NCBI GenBank assembly: GCA_001897605.1
Contig: MKTL01000005.1
Location: 1 to 64,000 of the forward strand
Source: Clostridiales bacterium 38-18
Lineage (GTDB): Bacteria > Bacillota > Clostridia > Peptostreptococcales > Acidaminobacteraceae
Direction: 5' to 3'
Length of the DNA: 64,000 nucleotides
Shown: piece after piece, positions 9,313 to 18,153 of the stretch
How the letters are laid out: every line of letters begins with the position of its first letter
Position numbering within the stretch: the stretch's first letter is position 1
Notes under the pieces: generated by a model
What the model was told of the DNA's origin: nothing
Databases searched by the model: none
The model's input: only the letters and a program-made list of their open reading frames with translations
Position numbers and translations under genes: made by a program

Positions 9313-12300
9313 ATGAACTCTAATTTTGAATTCTTACAAGATAAATTTCCAATTCTATATCAAATTGGCACGTTAGCTGAAAAATATCTATATTCAGACG
9401 CTAATTCATGCTTAATTAAATTGGGAATGATGGGTGAAACTATTGTAAATATGATGCTAAAGTTAGATGGTATAGATCCACCAAATATTGAGAATACTCA
9501 TGCTAATCGTATCCGTGTTCTTAAAAAAGAAGGATTAATACCTAAGAATATTGATGATATCCTTTACGCACTTAGAGTAACCAGAAATGATGCAATACAC
9601 CAAAATTTCGAAGATGTTGAAAAGTGTAAAACACTAATTGAGATGGCGCATACACTTTCTGTCTGGTTTATGCAGACGTATGGAGAATGGGATTTCAATT
9701 CGGTTTCTTTTGTTTTACCATCAGAAGAAAATGATGACTATCATTCAATCATTAAAGAAAAAGAACAACTAATACAGGAATTAACACATAAAATTGAATC
9801 AATTCCGGCGCAGAGTGTTAGTGGTAATGCAAGAAGACAGCAGGCAAATAAGGCGGCTTCTTTTATTAACCTTTCAGAAAGAGAAACCAGATATATTATT
9901 GATGAACAACTTCGTCAAGTTGGCTGGGAAGCTGATACGGATAATCTCAAATATTCAAAAGGAACACGTCCGCAAAAAGGTAAGAATATTGCAATTGCTG
10001 AGTGGCCGACTGATTCAAAGATCAGTTCGAGAGGATATGCAGATTATGCCCTGTTCGTCGGTGAAAAAATAGTAGCTATTATTGAAGCCAAAAAGGCAAT
10101 TGTTGATATTCCTTCAGTATTGGATGTACAAGCCAAAGACTATGCACAATGTGTCAGAGAAGAACATACTCCGTATATTGTTTCTAAGTGGCATGTTTAT
10201 CAAGTACCATTTATTTTTGCTACAAATGGTCGTAAATATTTGGAGCAATATAAAGAAAAATCAGGAATCTGGTTTCTTGATTTACGAGATGAAAGCAACA
10301 TTGCTAAGCCTTTACGTGGGTGGGTGAGTCCGCAAGGTATTTTAGAGTGGCTTGAAAAGGATATAGAAGCAGCAAATAATGATCTTATGAATACATCGAA
10401 AGATTTATTGACAGACAAAGAAGGTCTAAATTTAAGGGATTACCAAGTAAAGGCAATAGGTGCTGTTGAAGATGCTATTATGAAAGATGCAAAAACGGCA
10501 TTGCTTTCCATGGCAACAGGAACAGGAAAAACACGTACTATTCTTGGTATGATTTATCGTTTTTTAAAATCGGGTCGGTTTAGAAGAATATTATTTTTAG
10601 TAGATCGTACAGCCTTAGGTGAACAGGCTCAAGATGTTTTCAAAGAAGTAAAGCTCGAAGCTGTAATGACTCTGGATGAAATTTATAATATTAAGAACCT
10701 AGAGGATAAAGACATTGATCCTGAAACAAAAATACAGATTGCAACTGTTCAAAGTCTTGTAAAACGTATTATGTATAATACTGGAGAAACAATGCCTTCT
10801 GTTTCGGACTATGACCTAATTATAGTAGATGAGGCTCATAGAGGCTACATATTAGATAAGGAAGCAGGAGAAGATGAGCTCTTATATCGAAACCAAGATG
10901 ACTTTGTGAGCAAATATCGCACAGTCATTGAATATTTCGATGCGGTAAAGGTAGCATTGACAGCGACTCCAGCATTACACACGAGCGAGATTTTTGGTAA
11001 GCCCGTTTTTGAATATAGTTATCGAAGAGCAGTTGTAGAAGGCTATTTAATTGATCATGACGCACCACATAATTTGACAACCAAGCTTAGTGACGAAGGA
11101 ATTATTTATGAAAAAGGTGATGTAGTTCCTGTATATGATCCAGCCACTGGTGAAATAACAAATAGCGCTGAGCTTGAAGATGAACTAAAGTTTGATGTAG
11201 AGCAGTTTAATCGACGTGTTATTACGCCGAACTTTAATCGTACGGTTTTAGAAGAAATAGCAAATGATATAAATCCAACTGGAAGGGGTAAGACTCTTAT
11301 TTATGCGGTGGATGATAATCATGCGGATATGATTGTTAATATTTTACGTGAAATATATGAGCCCTTTGATATTAGTAACAATGCAATTGTGAAGATAACA
11401 GGTAAATCAGGAGATAGAAAACGCGTAATGGAGCTCATTCGGGCTTATAAGAATGAACAATATCCCAATATTGCGGTAACAGTGGATCTATTAACTACCG
11501 GAATTGATGTGCCTGAAATTACAACACTTGTATTTATGCGTCGTGTTAAATCACGTATTCTATATGAACAAATGTTGGGACGTGCGACACGTCTATGCGA
11601 TAAAATTGGTAAAACGCATTTTGAGATCTATGATCCCGTTGGCGTGTATGAATCTTTACAGGATGTCAGTACAATGAAGCCTGTTGTTGCAAATGCAAAT
11701 GCTACGTTTGTAGATCTGATTAAAGGATTAGAAACTCTTGATACCGATGAAAAAGTTCAAAATCAAATAGACATGATTGTTTCAAAAATTCGAAGGAAGC
11801 AAAAACGAATGTCAGAAAGAGATAAAGAACAATTTGAGTATTTATCAGGTGGTAAGAATCCATTGGAGTTTATTGCGCACATAAAAAGTCTATCACCAAA
11901 CGAAAGTAAAAACGTATTACTTAGTAAACAAGAACTTTTTTACATGTTAAATGAAGGTGGTATAGATGCACGACGCGCTGTAGTTATTTCAGATAAAGAG
12001 GATAAGCTATTAACGCACACAAGAGGCTATGGAAAGGGACAGAAGCCACAGGATTATTTAGAGGAATTTAAAGCGTTTATTATAGAAAATGCTGAAAAAA
12101 TAGAAGCACTTAAGTTGGTTTGCACTCGTCCGGCAGACTTGACAAGAGCGGCCCTAAAATCTTTAAGGTTAGAGCTTGATAGTAAAGGCTTTACAGAGAC
12201 ACAGCTTAACAGTGCATGGAAGGAAACTACAAATCAATATATTGCGGCGGATATTATTAGTTTTATCCGATCACAGGCAGTAGGTTCAGATCTCCTAGGA

Positions 12301-12558
12301 CATGAGGAACGCATACAAAGGGCAGTGACAAAATTAAAGTTAGCTCACAATTTTTCTAAAATGGAATTAGATTGGCTGGAACGTATTGAAAAATTTCTGC
12401 TTACAGAAACGGTACTAAGTGAAGAAACATTCAATTTAGGGGCATTTCGCGATTTTGGTGGATATACCAGAATTGACAAATTATTTAAAAATAAATTAAA
12501 AGATTACATCATAGAGTTGAATCAATATCTCTATGATGATGGAGGCAAAGTAGCGTAA
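9313..12558 (+). CDS. hsdR: Type I restriction enzyme, R subunit (HsdR)
   Basis: HsdR is the DNA-translocating and cleaving subunit of a type I restriction complex. The 1081-residue protein starts with a helical DUF4145-like domain (about 1-130). The nuclease domain follows, with ADYALF and IIEAKK near residues 242-260, matching the PD-(D/E)xK fold. The superfamily 2 motor has MATGTGKT near 399, VDEAHRG near 506, TATPA, and LTTGIDVPEI with RATRL. The C terminus should bind HsdM. AAGGAGG lies 5 bases before the ATG. It overlaps hsdM by one base (TAATG), so the subunits are made in a coupled way. The N-terminal extra domain is an EcoEI-like trait. Confidence 0.96.
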   Translation: MNSNFEFLQDKFPILYQIGTLAEKYLYSDANSCLIKLGMMGETIVNMMLKLDGIDPPNIENTHANRIRVLKKEGLIPKNIDDILYALRVTRNDAIHQNFEDVEKCKTLIEMAHTLSVWFMQTYGEWDFNSVSFVLPSEENDDYHSIIKEKEQLIQELTHKIESIPAQSVSGNARRQQANKAASFINLSERETRYIIDEQLRQVGWEADTDNLKYSKGTRPQKGKNIAIAEWPTDSKISSRGYADYALFVGEKIVAIIEAKKAIVDIPSVLDVQAKDYAQCVREEHTPYIVSKWHVYQVPFIFATNGRKYLEQYKEKSGIWFLDLRDESNIAKPLRGWVSPQGILEWLEKDIEAANNDLMNTSKDLLTDKEGLNLRDYQVKAIGAVEDAIMKDAKTALLSMATGTGKTRTILGMIYRFLKSGRFRRILFLVDRTALGEQAQDVFKEVKLEAVMTLDEIYNIKNLEDKDIDPETKIQIATVQSLVKRIMYNTGETMPSVSDYDLIIVDEAHRGYILDKEAGEDELLYRNQDDFVSKYRTVIEYFDAVKVALTATPALHTSEIFGKPVFEYSYRRAVVEGYLIDHDAPHNLTTKLSDEGIIYEKGDVVPVYDPATGEITNSAELEDELKFDVEQFNRRVITPNFNRTVLEEIANDINPTGRGKTLIYAVDDNHADMIVNILREIYEPFDISNNAIVKITGKSGDRKRVMELIRAYKNEQYPNIAVTVDLLTTGIDVPEITTLVFMRRVKSRILYEQMLGRATRLCDKIGKTHFEIYDPVGVYESLQDVSTMKPVVANANATFVDLIKGLETLDTDEKVQNQIDMIVSKIRRKQKRMSERDKEQFEYLSGGKNPLEFIAHIKSLSPNESKNVLLSKQELFYMLNEGGIDARRAVVISDKEDKLLTHTRGYGKGQKPQDYLEEFKAFIIENAEKIEALKLVCTRPADLTRAALKSLRLELDSKGFTETQLNSAWKETTNQYIAADIISFIRSQAVGSDLLGHEERIQRAVTKLKLAHNFSKMELDWLERIEKFLLTETVLSEETFNLGAFRDFGGYTRIDKLFKNKLKDYIIELNQYLYDDGGKVA

Positions 12559-14072
12559 TGAGCAATCAAGAAATAGTACAAAAGCTTTGGAATCTTTGTA
12601 ATGTACTTCGGGATGATGGTATTACCTATCACCAGTATGTAACAGAGCTTACCTATATTCTATTTTTGAAAATGATGCAGGAAACTGAGCAGGAACATGA
12701 TATTGCAAAGAATATTACAGGTTTGAAAGAACTAAAACAAAGACACGATAAAGGTGAAAAGCTGACAAAACAAGAACAAGGTGCACTTGCAGAAAAGGAA
12801 ATCATTGTAGATTATTCATGGGAAACTCTTGTTTCGAAGGATGGTATTGAATTAAAAAAATACTATAATACCTTACTTCGTTTGCTTGGAGAACATTGTA
12901 CAGGTCACATTCGTGATATTTATCGTGAAGCAAGAAGTAACATCGGCGAGCCCAAAAATCTAGAAAAGATTATCAAGAACATTGACGGTCTTGACTGGTA
13001 CAGTGTGGACAAAGATGGTTTCGGAGATCTATATGAAGGCTTACTTGAAAAGAATGCAAATGAAAAAAAATCAGGGGCAGGGCAATACTTTACTCCGCGT
13101 GTTTTAATCGATGTTATGGTGAAACTTACAAAACCGCAGGTAGGTGAACGTTGTAATGACCCAGCTTGCGGTACATTTGGTTTTATGATAGCTGCTGATC
13201 GTTATGTGAAAGAAAATAATGACATGTTTGCTTTATCTGATACACAATATACTTTTCAAAAGCATAAGGCTTTTACAGGTTGCGAGCTTGTTGCAGATAC
13301 GCATCGTCTAGCTATGATGAATGCAATGATCCATGGCATAGATAGTGATATTAAACAGGCAGATACACTATCCAATCAAGGGAAAAGTATGAACGGTTTT
13401 GATTTGGTATTGACGAATCCACCTTTTGGAACTAAGCAAGGTGGTGAGCGTGCTACACGTGATGACCTTACTTATCCAACATCTAACAAACAGTTGAATT
13501 TTTTACAACATATTTATCGTAGCTTAAAGCAAGATGGCAAATCCCGTGCAGCCGTTGTATTGCCTGATAATGTACTTTTTGCAGATGGTGACGGTGCAAA
13601 AATCCGTGAGGACTTAATGAATAAATGTAATCTGCATACTATTTTGCGTTTGCCTACAGGGATTTTTTATGCGCAGGGTGTAAAAACAAATGTCCTATTT
13701 TTTGATCGTGGGAAAACTAATGAAGATAATACGAAAGAAGTATGGTTTTATGATATGCGCACCAATATGCCTTCTTTTGGAAAGACAACACCACTGAAAG
13801 AAGAGCATTTTGCTGACTTTATTAAAGCTTATGAAGCTAGTGACAAAAATACAGTGAAAGATAATCGTTTCTCTGTATTTACTCGTAAAGAAATTGCGAT
13901 CAAAAACAATAGCCTTGATTTAGGCTTAATTCGGGATGATAGCGTTTTGGATTATGAAGATTTACAAGACCCTATTGAAAGTGGAGAAGAAGTCATTGCA
14001 CAGCTCGAAGAGGCAGTTGATTTAATTATGAGTGTAGTGAAAGAACTGAAAAGTTTAGGTGGTGACTACTGA
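12558..14072 (+). CDS. hsdM: Type I modification methyltransferase (HsdM)
   Basis: HsdM is the adenine-N6 methyltransferase subunit. The 504 residues include the helical N-terminal HsdM domain, DPACGTFGF near residue 200 for S-adenosylmethionine binding, and the catalytic NPPFGTKQGG near 287, an N6-adenine NPPF motif. GGAGG at 12541 lies within the end of hsdR. The gene overlaps hsdR by one base and hsdS by one base (TGATG), so hsdR-hsdM-hsdS is a tight operon. No truncation or missing residue was seen, so methylation should be functional. Confidence 0.96.
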   Translation: MSNQEIVQKLWNLCNVLRDDGITYHQYVTELTYILFLKMMQETEQEHDIAKNITGLKELKQRHDKGEKLTKQEQGALAEKEIIVDYSWETLVSKDGIELKKYYNTLLRLLGEHCTGHIRDIYREARSNIGEPKNLEKIIKNIDGLDWYSVDKDGFGDLYEGLLEKNANEKKSGAGQYFTPRVLIDVMVKLTKPQVGERCNDPACGTFGFMIAADRYVKENNDMFALSDTQYTFQKHKAFTGCELVADTHRLAMMNAMIHGIDSDIKQADTLSNQGKSMNGFDLVLTNPPFGTKQGGERATRDDLTYPTSNKQLNFLQHIYRSLKQDGKSRAAVVLPDNVLFADGDGAKIREDLMNKCNLHTILRLPTGIFYAQGVKTNVLFFDRGKTNEDNTKEVWFYDMRTNMPSFGKTTPLKEEHFADFIKAYEASDKNTVKDNRFSVFTRKEIAIKNNSLDLGLIRDDSVLDYEDLQDPIESGEEVIAQLEEAVDLIMSVVKELKSLGGDY

Positions 14073-15397
14073 TGGCGAAAGAGAAAGAGTCTCTTTTCTT
14101 TGAGGAAAGATTGGAAAAAGCAATTGCATCAGACTGGGAGCGACTATATAATGTGCCGAATAATTGGATTTGGACAAGGTTAGATTCTCTTGGAAGTTTT
14201 GGGATGGGGCAAACGATACTTTCTAAAAATTTAATAGAAAGAGGTGTTCCTGTTTATAGCGCTACAGAGGAAGATAAAATTTTTGGATATATTCCAGAAG
14301 AAGAAAATAGGATTAATTTGGGATATCACGATTTAGTTATTCCTGCAAGAGGAAATTCTATAGGACATGTAAAATATATATCAGAAGAATCGGCAAGCTG
14401 TACACAAACAACAATGTATTTTAAACCTTATAATAAAAAAGTAAGCAGGTTTCTTTATTACTATATGAAATACAATAAAGAAGATTTATTTAAACATAGT
14501 GGAAATGCAATTCCTCAGGTCACAATATCAAATATTAAAGTGAAATCTGTTCCATTACCACCACTTGCTGAGCAAGAGAGAATTGTTGAACGCATTGAAG
14601 GCTTGTTTTCTAAACTAGACGAGGCAAAAGGAAAAGTACAAATAGCACTAGATAGCTTCGAGGATCGAAAAGCGGCAATTTTGCATAAGGCATTTACAGG
14701 AGAGCTTAGTAAAAAGTGGCGAGAAGAAAATGGAGTTGGAGTGGAAACAAGAATTCTAAAACCATTGTCAGCAGTATGTTCCTCTTTTCAGTATGGAACA
14801 TCAAGTAAATCTGATAAAGAGGGTTCAGTAGCTGTTGTTAGAATGGGAAACTTACAAAACGGTGAAATAGATTGGTCTGATTTAGTTTTTTCAGACAATG
14901 AAACGGACAATAAAAAGTATAACTTGAAAATTGGAGATGTACTTTTTAATAGAACAAATAGTCCTGCGTTAGTTGGAAAAACATCCATATATAGAGGAGA
15001 TTTTCCTGCTATATTTGCAGGCTACTTGATAAGATTAAACTATGGTGATGAGCTTATTGGTGAATATTTAAATTACATGATGAATACACATCAAGCAAAA
15101 GAATATTGTAACTCGGTTAAATCTGATGGAGTTAATCAATCTAATATTAATGCTAAAAAGATAGCTGCATTTATTATTCCTGTCCCCTCAATAGATGAGC
15201 AAACTGAAATTGTTCGTATTCTTGATAGTATTTTTGGAAAAGAAAAACAAGCTGAGGAGCTTACTAATGCCATTCTTAAAATAGACCATATGAAAAAAAC
15301 AATCCTTTCTAGAGCTTTCCGAGGAGAACTTGGCACAAACAAAACAGAAGAAGAAAGTGCAATAGAGTTTTTAAAAGAGATGTTGTCGGGCAATTGA
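14072..15397 (+). CDS. hsdS: Type I restriction specificity subunit (HsdS)
   Basis: HsdS chooses the DNA target. The 441-residue protein has two target-recognition domains (about 25-165 and 230-370). Each is followed by a conserved helical spacer: PLPPLAEQERIVERIEGLF near 165-190 and IPVPSIDEQTEIVRILDSIF near 370-390. A bipartite recognition site is therefore expected. The pattern KAAILHKAFTGEL...KKTILSRAFRGEL also repeats between halves. The stop overlaps a possible TTG of the next gene, suggesting the ATPase gene is cotranscribed. There is only one hsdS and no inverted partial copy nearby, so phase variation by inversion is not indicated. Confidence 0.95.
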   Translation: MAKEKESLFFEERLEKAIASDWERLYNVPNNWIWTRLDSLGSFGMGQTILSKNLIERGVPVYSATEEDKIFGYIPEEENRINLGYHDLVIPARGNSIGHVKYISEESASCTQTTMYFKPYNKKVSRFLYYYMKYNKEDLFKHSGNAIPQVTISNIKVKSVPLPPLAEQERIVERIEGLFSKLDEAKGKVQIALDSFEDRKAAILHKAFTGELSKKWREENGVGVETRILKPLSAVCSSFQYGTSSKSDKEGSVAVVRMGNLQNGEIDWSDLVFSDNETDNKKYNLKIGDVLFNRTNSPALVGKTSIYRGDFPAIFAGYLIRLNYGDELIGEYLNYMMNTHQAKEYCNSVKSDGVNQSNINAKKIAAFIIPVPSIDEQTEIVRILDSIFGKEKQAEELTNAILKIDHMKKTILSRAFRGELGTNKTEEESAIEFLKEMLSGN

Positions 15398-15417
15398 AAT
15401 TAAAAGGGGGTACAATT

Positions 15418-16737
15418 TTGAAGATTAATTATCTGGAAATTACAGGTTATAAAAATTTAAATGATGTTCAAATCAACTTTGAAGAAAATTCTTCTGTGAA
15501 TGCCATTATTGGTAATAATGGGAGTGGTAAATCAAATATTCTAGAGGCTATTGTTAAAATTTTTTCATCTGTTATTTCAAAAGAAACGATAGACTTTATA
15601 TATGATGTCAGATATTCAATTGATAATGTTAAATATCAATTGAATAATAAAGACAATGTAGAAACTTTTACAAAAGAGGGCAAAACAATCAAAAAGCATG
15701 AAGTGTTTAAATCTATTCCTCTTGGAATATTTCTGTACTATTGTGGTGAAACGGATAGATTAAAAAAACTTTCTGATGATTTTATCGACAAGGCATTTAC
15801 AAAGGCATTAAAAGATGATGATGAAGTTGTTCTGAAATACTTAAGTTTTATAGAACTTAAAGATTTTCCGTGCGCCCTTCTTTCAAATGCAGTTTATAAG
15901 AATGACACTTATCAAAAAGCTTGCGATTTAATTGGAATTGATGAAGTTGGAGCTCCGATAAAGTTATTTTTAAAGAGACCAAAGTGGAGTAGAACATTCG
16001 TTATAACAAATGATTCTTTTTGGAATGCACAAGGTACTGTTGCAAATGTTTTACATGCATTTAAAGATTGTGGCAGAATGGATATAACAGGAAGGGACAA
16101 TGCTGTAATAACTATAGATAATTTACATCAGTTAAATGATATTTCAGAAAATCCCTTTAATTTACTTACTATGTTTAAATTGTTAATGCAAGCTGATATC
16201 TTAGAAAGAGTTGACTTTGATATTATTAAAGCTGGTAAAACGATAACGCCAGAATCATTAAGTGAAGGGGAGAAACAATTAGCACAACTACTGTGTTTTT
16301 TGGAGGCAACTAAGGAATATCGGGCTCTATTCTTATTAGATGAGTTTGATTCTTACTTACATCCAAATTGGCAGAGAAAATTTTCGGAAATTATCGCGGA
16401 TATTGATATACGCGGGCAAGTAATATTTACAACCCATTCTCCGTTAACATTGGGAAAAATGAAACAGGAAAGTATCAGAATAATAAAAAATGGAAAAGTT
16501 TTTACACCATCAGTAAGCACATACAATCGTGATATATCCGAAGTTCTTGAAGAAATAATGGACGTAGGTCTAAGACCGATAGAAGTACAACAGTGCATTG
16601 ATGATTTTAAGTCGGCAGCTATGTTTAATAAAAAAGAACAAGCACTAGTCCATTATGAAACGTTACAATCACTTTTATCTGAAGATGATCCTTTTTGGAA
16701 TACAGCAAATACTTTAAAAGCAAGGTTAGGTGATTAA
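15418..16737 (+). CDS. Septu-like AAA/ABC-type ATPase (PtuA-like)
   Basis: This is an ABC/SMC-like ATPase. From the preferred TTG start at 15418 (7 bases after GGGGG), it begins MKINYLEITGYKNLNDVQ, the usual N terminus of such proteins, with Walker A GNNGSGKSN near residue 31. LSEGEKQLAQLL near 280 is the signature, FLLDEFDSYLHPNWQ near 304 is Walker B, and TTHSP is the switch His. A longer TTG start at 15394 lies inside the hsdS stop. It is followed with overlap by an HNH nuclease gene, the arrangement of Septu (PtuA-PtuB) anti-phage systems. Function as Septu is inferred from that pair; other OLD/RloC-like roles are possible. Confidence 0.8.
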   Translation: MKINYLEITGYKNLNDVQINFEENSSVNAIIGNNGSGKSNILEAIVKIFSSVISKETIDFIYDVRYSIDNVKYQLNNKDNVETFTKEGKTIKKHEVFKSIPLGIFLYYCGETDRLKKLSDDFIDKAFTKALKDDDEVVLKYLSFIELKDFPCALLSNAVYKNDTYQKACDLIGIDEVGAPIKLFLKRPKWSRTFVITNDSFWNAQGTVANVLHAFKDCGRMDITGRDNAVITIDNLHQLNDISENPFNLLTMFKLLMQADILERVDFDIIKAGKTITPESLSEGEKQLAQLLCFLEATKEYRALFLLDEFDSYLHPNWQRKFSEIIADIDIRGQVIFTTHSPLTLGKMKQESIRIIKNGKVFTPSVSTYNRDISEVLEEIMDVGLRPIEVQQCIDDFKSAAMFNKKEQALVHYETLQSLLSEDDPFWNTANTLKARLGD

Positions 16738-16738
16738 T

Positions 16739-17365
16739 TTGAAATACATAGAAAAACAATCACCACCACAACGTTTTTTGCAGTATTCTTCAAGGCGAGG
16801 GGCGAGTTTTGAAGATTTATCAAACAATCATCGAGAGATTAAACAGGAATTGAGATGTTCTTTGGTAGCGGAACAGGGATACATATGTTGCTATTGTGGT
16901 TGCCGTATTAAAACGGATGAGGCTATAGTGGAACACTTAAATCCCCGTCAAAGATATCCGGCACGACAATTAGATTACGGTAATTTATTAGCTTCGTGCG
17001 ATGGAGGACAAAATAAAAGATCAAATGGGAATGAATACCCTTCATGTTGCGATGATCACAAAAGTAATGATGAGATTAAGGTACATCCATTATTAACTGA
17101 CTGTGAAAGTAGGTTTGTATTTGATGGAGATGGTGACATTATTTGTGCACCTGATGATGAAGAGGCTAAACAAGCTATAGAAATTTTAAATTTAAAAAGT
17201 CCTGTGCTTAAAAATAGAAGAAAAGCTGCAATTGCTGGATATAGTTATTATCCTAAAGAACATGATTGGAAAATGGAAGTAGAAAATTTAATGCAGAAGA
17301 TTGATGCGCAATATATTGAATTTTGTTTTGTGATCAAATCATACGTATTGAATTTTAAAATGTAG
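16739..17365 (+). CDS. HNH nuclease of TIGR02646 type (PtuB-like)
   Basis: The protein has a zinc-supported HNH fold: CCYCGCRI, then AIVEHLNPR, with GNLLASC and later CCDDHK supplying further ligands and the catalytic His. This matches the TIGR02646 nucleases used as PtuB in Septu and in some retron systems. Start choice is between GTG at 16730, which overlaps the ATPase gene, and TTG at 16739, which lies 8 bases after AGG and gives the usual MKYIEKQSPP opening; the latter is used here. The pair probably degrades nucleic acid on phage sensing; this is known for the family, not shown here. It is the last gene of the hsd-Septu unit. Confidence 0.82.
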   Translation: MKYIEKQSPPQRFLQYSSRRGASFEDLSNNHREIKQELRCSLVAEQGYICCYCGCRIKTDEAIVEHLNPRQRYPARQLDYGNLLASCDGGQNKRSNGNEYPSCCDDHKSNDEIKVHPLLTDCESRFVFDGDGDIICAPDDEEAKQAIEILNLKSPVLKNRRKAAIAGYSYYPKEHDWKMEVENLMQKIDAQYIEFCFVIKSYVLNFKM

Positions 17366-17401
17366 AATACGATAAGAGTAAATATACTCGTCTATGTACC
17401 C

Positions 17402-17534
17402 TTGAGTACATTTTGAGTACAAAAAAACCGACAAATGAAAAATACAGACACCAAAAATAAAATTAAGAACCTTAACGCACAGGAAATGAATAGAAAAACG
17501 TTAACGCAAAGTCCTGTGAGACGAGTGGGAGTAG
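17402..17534 (+). repeat. Internal att-like region with repeated arm motifs
   Basis: This non-coding stretch follows the HNH gene. It has TTGAGTACA twice (17402 and 17413, 11 bases apart), TTAACGCA twice (17472 and 17501), an inverted pair CACAGGA/TCCTGTG (17478 and 17512), and finally GAGTGGGAGTAG at 17523-17534. The last differs from the guaA 3' end by one base. The layout resembles the arm and core sites of a tyrosine-integrase attachment site. It may mark the junction of two islands inserted in tandem. Confidence 0.5.
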
Positions 17535-17566
17535 ACATTAAGGAAAAGACCCGTAGCTAAAAATCT

Positions 17567-17609
17567 AACAGAGTCAAACAAGAATTTATTCTTGCTGGGC
17601 TCTGTTTTT
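17567..17609 (+). terminator. Terminator after the internal att-like site
   Basis: AACAGAG pairs with CTCTGTT, with an inner CAAGAAT/ATTCTTG stem, followed by five T. It lies 33 bases after the att-like core, as terminators also do at both other copies of the core. Confidence 0.75.
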
Positions 17610-17655
17610 ATTTTTGCTATGTTTAATCAAAATAAAATTCAAGTTCATTATTTAT

Positions 17656-17684
17656 TTGACGAACTATCAATTGATAGTTATAAT
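17656..17684 (+). promoter_or_regulatory. Toxin-antitoxin promoter with an 18-bp palindrome filling the spacer
   Basis: TTGACG (17656-17661) and TATAAT (17679-17684) are 17 bases apart. The perfect palindrome AACTATCAATTGATAGTT (17662-17679) fills the gap and touches both boxes. A repressor bound here would directly exclude RNA polymerase. The antitoxin encoded 470 bases downstream carries a Xre-type helix-turn-helix and is the obvious candidate. Confidence 0.75.
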
Positions 17685-17705
17685 AAAATTATAGGAGGGG
17701 GTGAT

Positions 17706-18125
17706 ATGAGCAAAAGCACAAAAGTTATATCTTCAAAAGAAGATGTTGAAGCATTTCTTCATGATCTTATAAGTGTATTGAATTGTCCTGATTTTAATAT
17801 TGATACAGATTTAGACATTCTACCAAAGAAGAAAGCGGAATCACCTATAGATCCCTTTACAACAGCAAATACGATGCTGGAATTAGATTTTGATAGAAAA
17901 GATGTGTGGCATCACCTGATTTCACTAGATTTATCCGAATACTTAGAAACCTTTATTGACGATAAAGATCCATTATGGCCGCCGTTTTTTGCATTTGCGA
18001 AATCAATTAAAAGCAGAGATGTTTATATAAAAGCGAAAATTAGAGATCGTGTAAATGGAAAGGTATTTTGTGTATCCTTCCATTTTGCAAGACATCCATT
18101 CCCGGATACTTTACCATACGCATAA
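17706..18125 (+). CDS. mqsR: MqsR-like toxin (mRNA interferase family)
   Basis: From the ATG at 17706, behind AGGAGGGGG, the protein is 139 residues. Its C-terminal two thirds follow the MqsR pattern: LELDFDRKDVWHHLISL, then D..PLWPPFFAF, DVYIKAKIRD and VFCVSFHF. This parallels MqsR segments LDFDGM..II.L, IWQDVY, VYLKI and LIVSF. MqsR toxins cleave mRNA at GCU-like sites; whether this one does is inference. The N-terminal 50 residues are extra. Upstream in-frame codons reaching 17592 run through a terminator and are not coding. The antitoxin follows 28 bases later, and both are controlled from the palindromic promoter at 17656. Confidence 0.72.
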   Translation: MSKSTKVISSKEDVEAFLHDLISVLNCPDFNIDTDLDILPKKKAESPIDPFTTANTMLELDFDRKDVWHHLISLDLSEYLETFIDDKDPLWPPFFAFAKSIKSRDVYIKAKIRDRVNGKVFCVSFHFARHPFPDTLPYA

Positions 18126-18153
18126 TCTGGAACATGGAAAAGGAGGGTTTGAA

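Noticed and set aside
14072-15397. Phase-variable hsdS by inversion
   Set aside because: Only one hsdS was found, with no second target-recognition cassette or inverted repeats nearby.
15418-17365. Retron system with ATPase and HNH effectors
   Set aside because: No reverse transcriptase gene or msr-msd-like repeat structure lies nearby, so a Septu-like pair fits better.
17592-17705. N-terminal extension of the MqsR-like gene
   Set aside because: It starts inside a terminator and runs through the promoter; a ribosome binding site stands before the ATG at 17706.
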